Assembly: GCA_027021185.1 (NCBI GenBank)
Contig: JALUUU010000220.1
Location: 1-6,778, forward strand
Reading direction: 5' to 3'
Source: an archaeon
Lineage (GTDB): Archaea > Hydrothermarchaeota > Hydrothermarchaeia > Hydrothermarchaeales > JALUUU01
DNA length: 6,778 nt
In this document: one piece after another, positions 5,285-6,778 of the stretch
Layout of the letters: each line of letters begins with the position of its first letter
Position numbering within the stretch: position 1 is the first letter of the stretch
The notes under the pieces: generated by a model
What the model was told of the DNA's origin: nothing
Databases searched by the model: none
Seen by the model: the letters and a program-made list of their open reading frames with translations, nothing else
Made by a program: the position numbers and the translations under genes

Positions 5285-6622
5285 ATGGCTGTTCATCCCA
5301 TAGACTACAGGTACGGCAGCCCCGAGATGCGTCGGGTCTTCGAGGAGGAGCAGAAGCTCCAGAGGCTCCTGGACGTGGAGGCCGCCCTCGCCAGGGCCCA
5401 TGCCGCCGTGGGGAACATATCCCGGGAGGAGGCGGAGGAGATAACGAGGAAGGCCAGCACCGTCTACGTCAGGCTCTCCAGGGTGAAGGAGATCGAGGTT
5501 GCCATTAAGCACGACCTCATGGCCGTGGTGGAGGCCCTGGCCGAGGCGTGCGGCGAGGCGGGGAGAGCCGTTCACCTCGGGGCCACCTCCTACGACATAA
5601 TAGACACAGCCAACGCCCTGCAGTTCAAGGCAGCCCTAAGCATCGTTGAGAGGGACCTTGAGGAGCTGGAGGAGGTCCTCCTGGGGCTGGCGGAGAAGCA
5701 TAAATCCCTCGTCGCCGTGGGCAGAACCCATGGCCAGCACGCCACCCCCATAACCTACGGCTTGAAGTTTGCCCTCTGGTCCAGGGAGATCAGGCGCCAC
5801 CTTCATCGCCTAAAAGAGCTGAAGAAACGTGTTCTGGTGGGGAAGATGAGCGGAGCCGTGGGCACTATGGCGTCCTTCGGGGAGAAGGGCTTCGAGATCC
5901 AGGATAGGGTGATGCAAGACCTTGGCCTCAGACCGGCCATGGTGTCCAGCCAGGTCGTGCAGAGGGATAGGTATGCCGAGCTCCTTCTTTTCCTGGCCCT
6001 TGTGGCCGCCTCCCTGGACAAGTTCGGCAAGGAGATCCGTAATTTGATGCGCACGGAGATAGCTGAGGTCAGCGAGCCCTTCGGGGCGGAGCAGGTGGGG
6101 AGCTCCACCATGCCCCATAAGCGCAATCCCATCGACAGCGAGAAAGTCTGCGGCCTCGCAAGGGTTGTCAAGAGCAACGTGTTCCCCGCCCTGGAGAACG
6201 TCTCCCTGGAGCATGAGAGGGATCTGACGAATTCCTCATGCGAGCGTGCCATCATCCCGGAGAGCTTCATCCTCCTGGACGAGATCCTAAAGACCATGAA
6301 AAAAGTCCTCAAGGGGCTTGTTCTCCACCCTGAGCAGATCAAGAAGAACCTGCACCTCACGAGGGGGCTGAACATGGCCGAGGCGGTGATGCTGGCCCTG
6401 GTGGAGCGGGGTATCCCGAGGCAGGAGGCTCACAGGCTCATGAGGAAGCTCTCGGGGGAGGCCCGGGCCAAGGGTGTGGGCCTCGTGGATGTCATTAAGG
6501 AGAGCGGTGAGATGAGGAAGCTCCTCGGGGATCATCCGGAGAGATTCCTGGATCCAGAGAGCTACATCGGCACCGCGGTTGAGCAGGTGGAGCGGGTTCT
6601 CAAGGCAGGAAGGCGGAAGTAG
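5285..6622 (+). CDS. purB: Adenylosuccinate lyase
   Basis: A 445-residue member of the fumarase/aspartase superfamily. It cleaves SAICAR to AICAR plus fumarate, and adenylosuccinate to AMP plus fumarate, in cytoplasmic purine synthesis. The superfamily signature is GSSTMPHKRNP at 272-282, including the mobile-loop serines and K279/N281. GRTHGQHATP (146-155) carries the catalytic histidine H149, and KHDLMA (75-80) carries the second conserved histidine H76. TSYDIIDTAN (101-110) is the substrate-binding TSxDxxDT segment, and EHERDLTNSSCER (309-321) is the HERD-SS region seen in adenylosuccinate lyases, which separates it from argininosuccinate lyase and fumarase. Length matches the short Bacillus/Thermotoga-type enzyme. 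No truncation or frameshift is visible. Spacing from the preceding gene is 47 bases, with a possible promoter of its own. Confidence 0.97.
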   Translation: MAVHPIDYRYGSPEMRRVFEEEQKLQRLLDVEAALARAHAAVGNISREEAEEITRKASTVYVRLSRVKEIEVAIKHDLMAVVEALAEACGEAGRAVHLGATSYDIIDTANALQFKAALSIVERDLEELEEVLLGLAEKHKSLVAVGRTHGQHATPITYGLKFALWSREIRRHLHRLKELKKRVLVGKMSGAVGTMASFGEKGFEIQDRVMQDLGLRPAMVSSQVVQRDRYAELLLFLALVAASLDKFGKEIRNLMRTEIAEVSEPFGAEQVGSSTMPHKRNPIDSEKVCGLARVVKSNVFPALENVSLEHERDLTNSSCERAIIPESFILLDEILKTMKKVLKGLVLHPEQIKKNLHLTRGLNMAEAVMLALVERGIPRQEAHRLMRKLSGEARAKGVGLVDVIKESGEMRKLLGDHPERFLDPESYIGTAVEQVERVLKAGRRK

Positions 6623-6702
6623 TTCGTAAGACTGGTCTTTATGGAACGAGGGGTGAGACAGCGTAATGTCCGTTAGCAATCCGTGTTACCGAGGACAGGT
6701 TC

Positions 6703-6778
6703 ATGGGCGACCTGCCTATCCTCTTGGAGGCCTGCCTCGGCTACGGGGTGTTGCATCCCCTCCGGCCAGCTGAGAGCT
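6703..6778 (+). CDS. Possible start of a further gene, cut by the window edge
   Basis: From an in-frame TAA at 6664-6666 the plus strand stays open to the edge. The first ATG is at 6703, giving MGDLPILLEACLGYGVLHP and about six more residues. Codons are GC-rich at the third position, like the neighbouring genes. There is no good ribosome-binding site, the fragment is only 25 codons, and I do not recognise it. It could equally be a chance frame or the remains of a gene. The alternative ATG at 6666 opens a 34-codon frame in another register that looks less coding-like. Confidence 0.25.
   Translation, partial: MGDLPILLEACLGYGVLHPLRPAES

Overview
The window looks like chromosomal DNA of an archaeon, probably a thermophile. 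The evidence is a full Hel308-type helicase (an archaeal hallmark in this form), a PIN/VapBC toxin-antitoxin pair, TATA-like boxes about 25-35 bases before several starts with little or no leader, and heavy use of AGG/AGA and ATA codons. I cannot name the phylum. Most of the window is GC-rich (67% in 2221-2280 by hand count), but the toxin-antitoxin region is strikingly AT-rich (25% GC in 1681-1740).

Layout. (a) 128-1021, plus strand: a DsbA/FrnE/SpxH-like thioredoxin-fold protein carrying a C-terminal winged-helix domain and an extra C-terminal cysteine pair. (b) 996-1889: a patch bounded by two nearly identical direct repeats of about 85 bases. The first overlaps the 3' end of the thioredoxin-fold gene. 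Between them, on the minus strand, lie a VapB antitoxin and a VapC toxin gene broken by one apparent missing base. The vapB promoter carries a perfect 8-bp inverted repeat over its TATA box. (c) 1739-2204: no intact gene. It holds a degraded minus-strand coding remnant that runs through the second repeat, then the hel308 promoter. (d) 2205-6622, plus strand: hel308, an exported polysaccharide-deacetylase-like protein 24 bases later, and purB with its own ribosome-binding site and a possible promoter. (e) 6623-6778: the tail of the window, possibly the start of another plus-strand gene cut by the edge.

Functionally, (d) is ordinary housekeeping content: Hel308 for stalled-fork processing and PurB for purine synthesis, with a cell-surface or secreted carbohydrate enzyme between them. 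The unusual part is (b) and (c). A low-GC toxin-antitoxin module sits between direct repeats at the 3' end of a gene, a geometry reminiscent of small integrative elements or of single-crossover insertion, with decay visible in the toxin and in the neighbouring remnant. The two breaks are each explained by one missing base in a short G/C run, so sequencing or assembly error must be excluded before calling them real pseudogenes.
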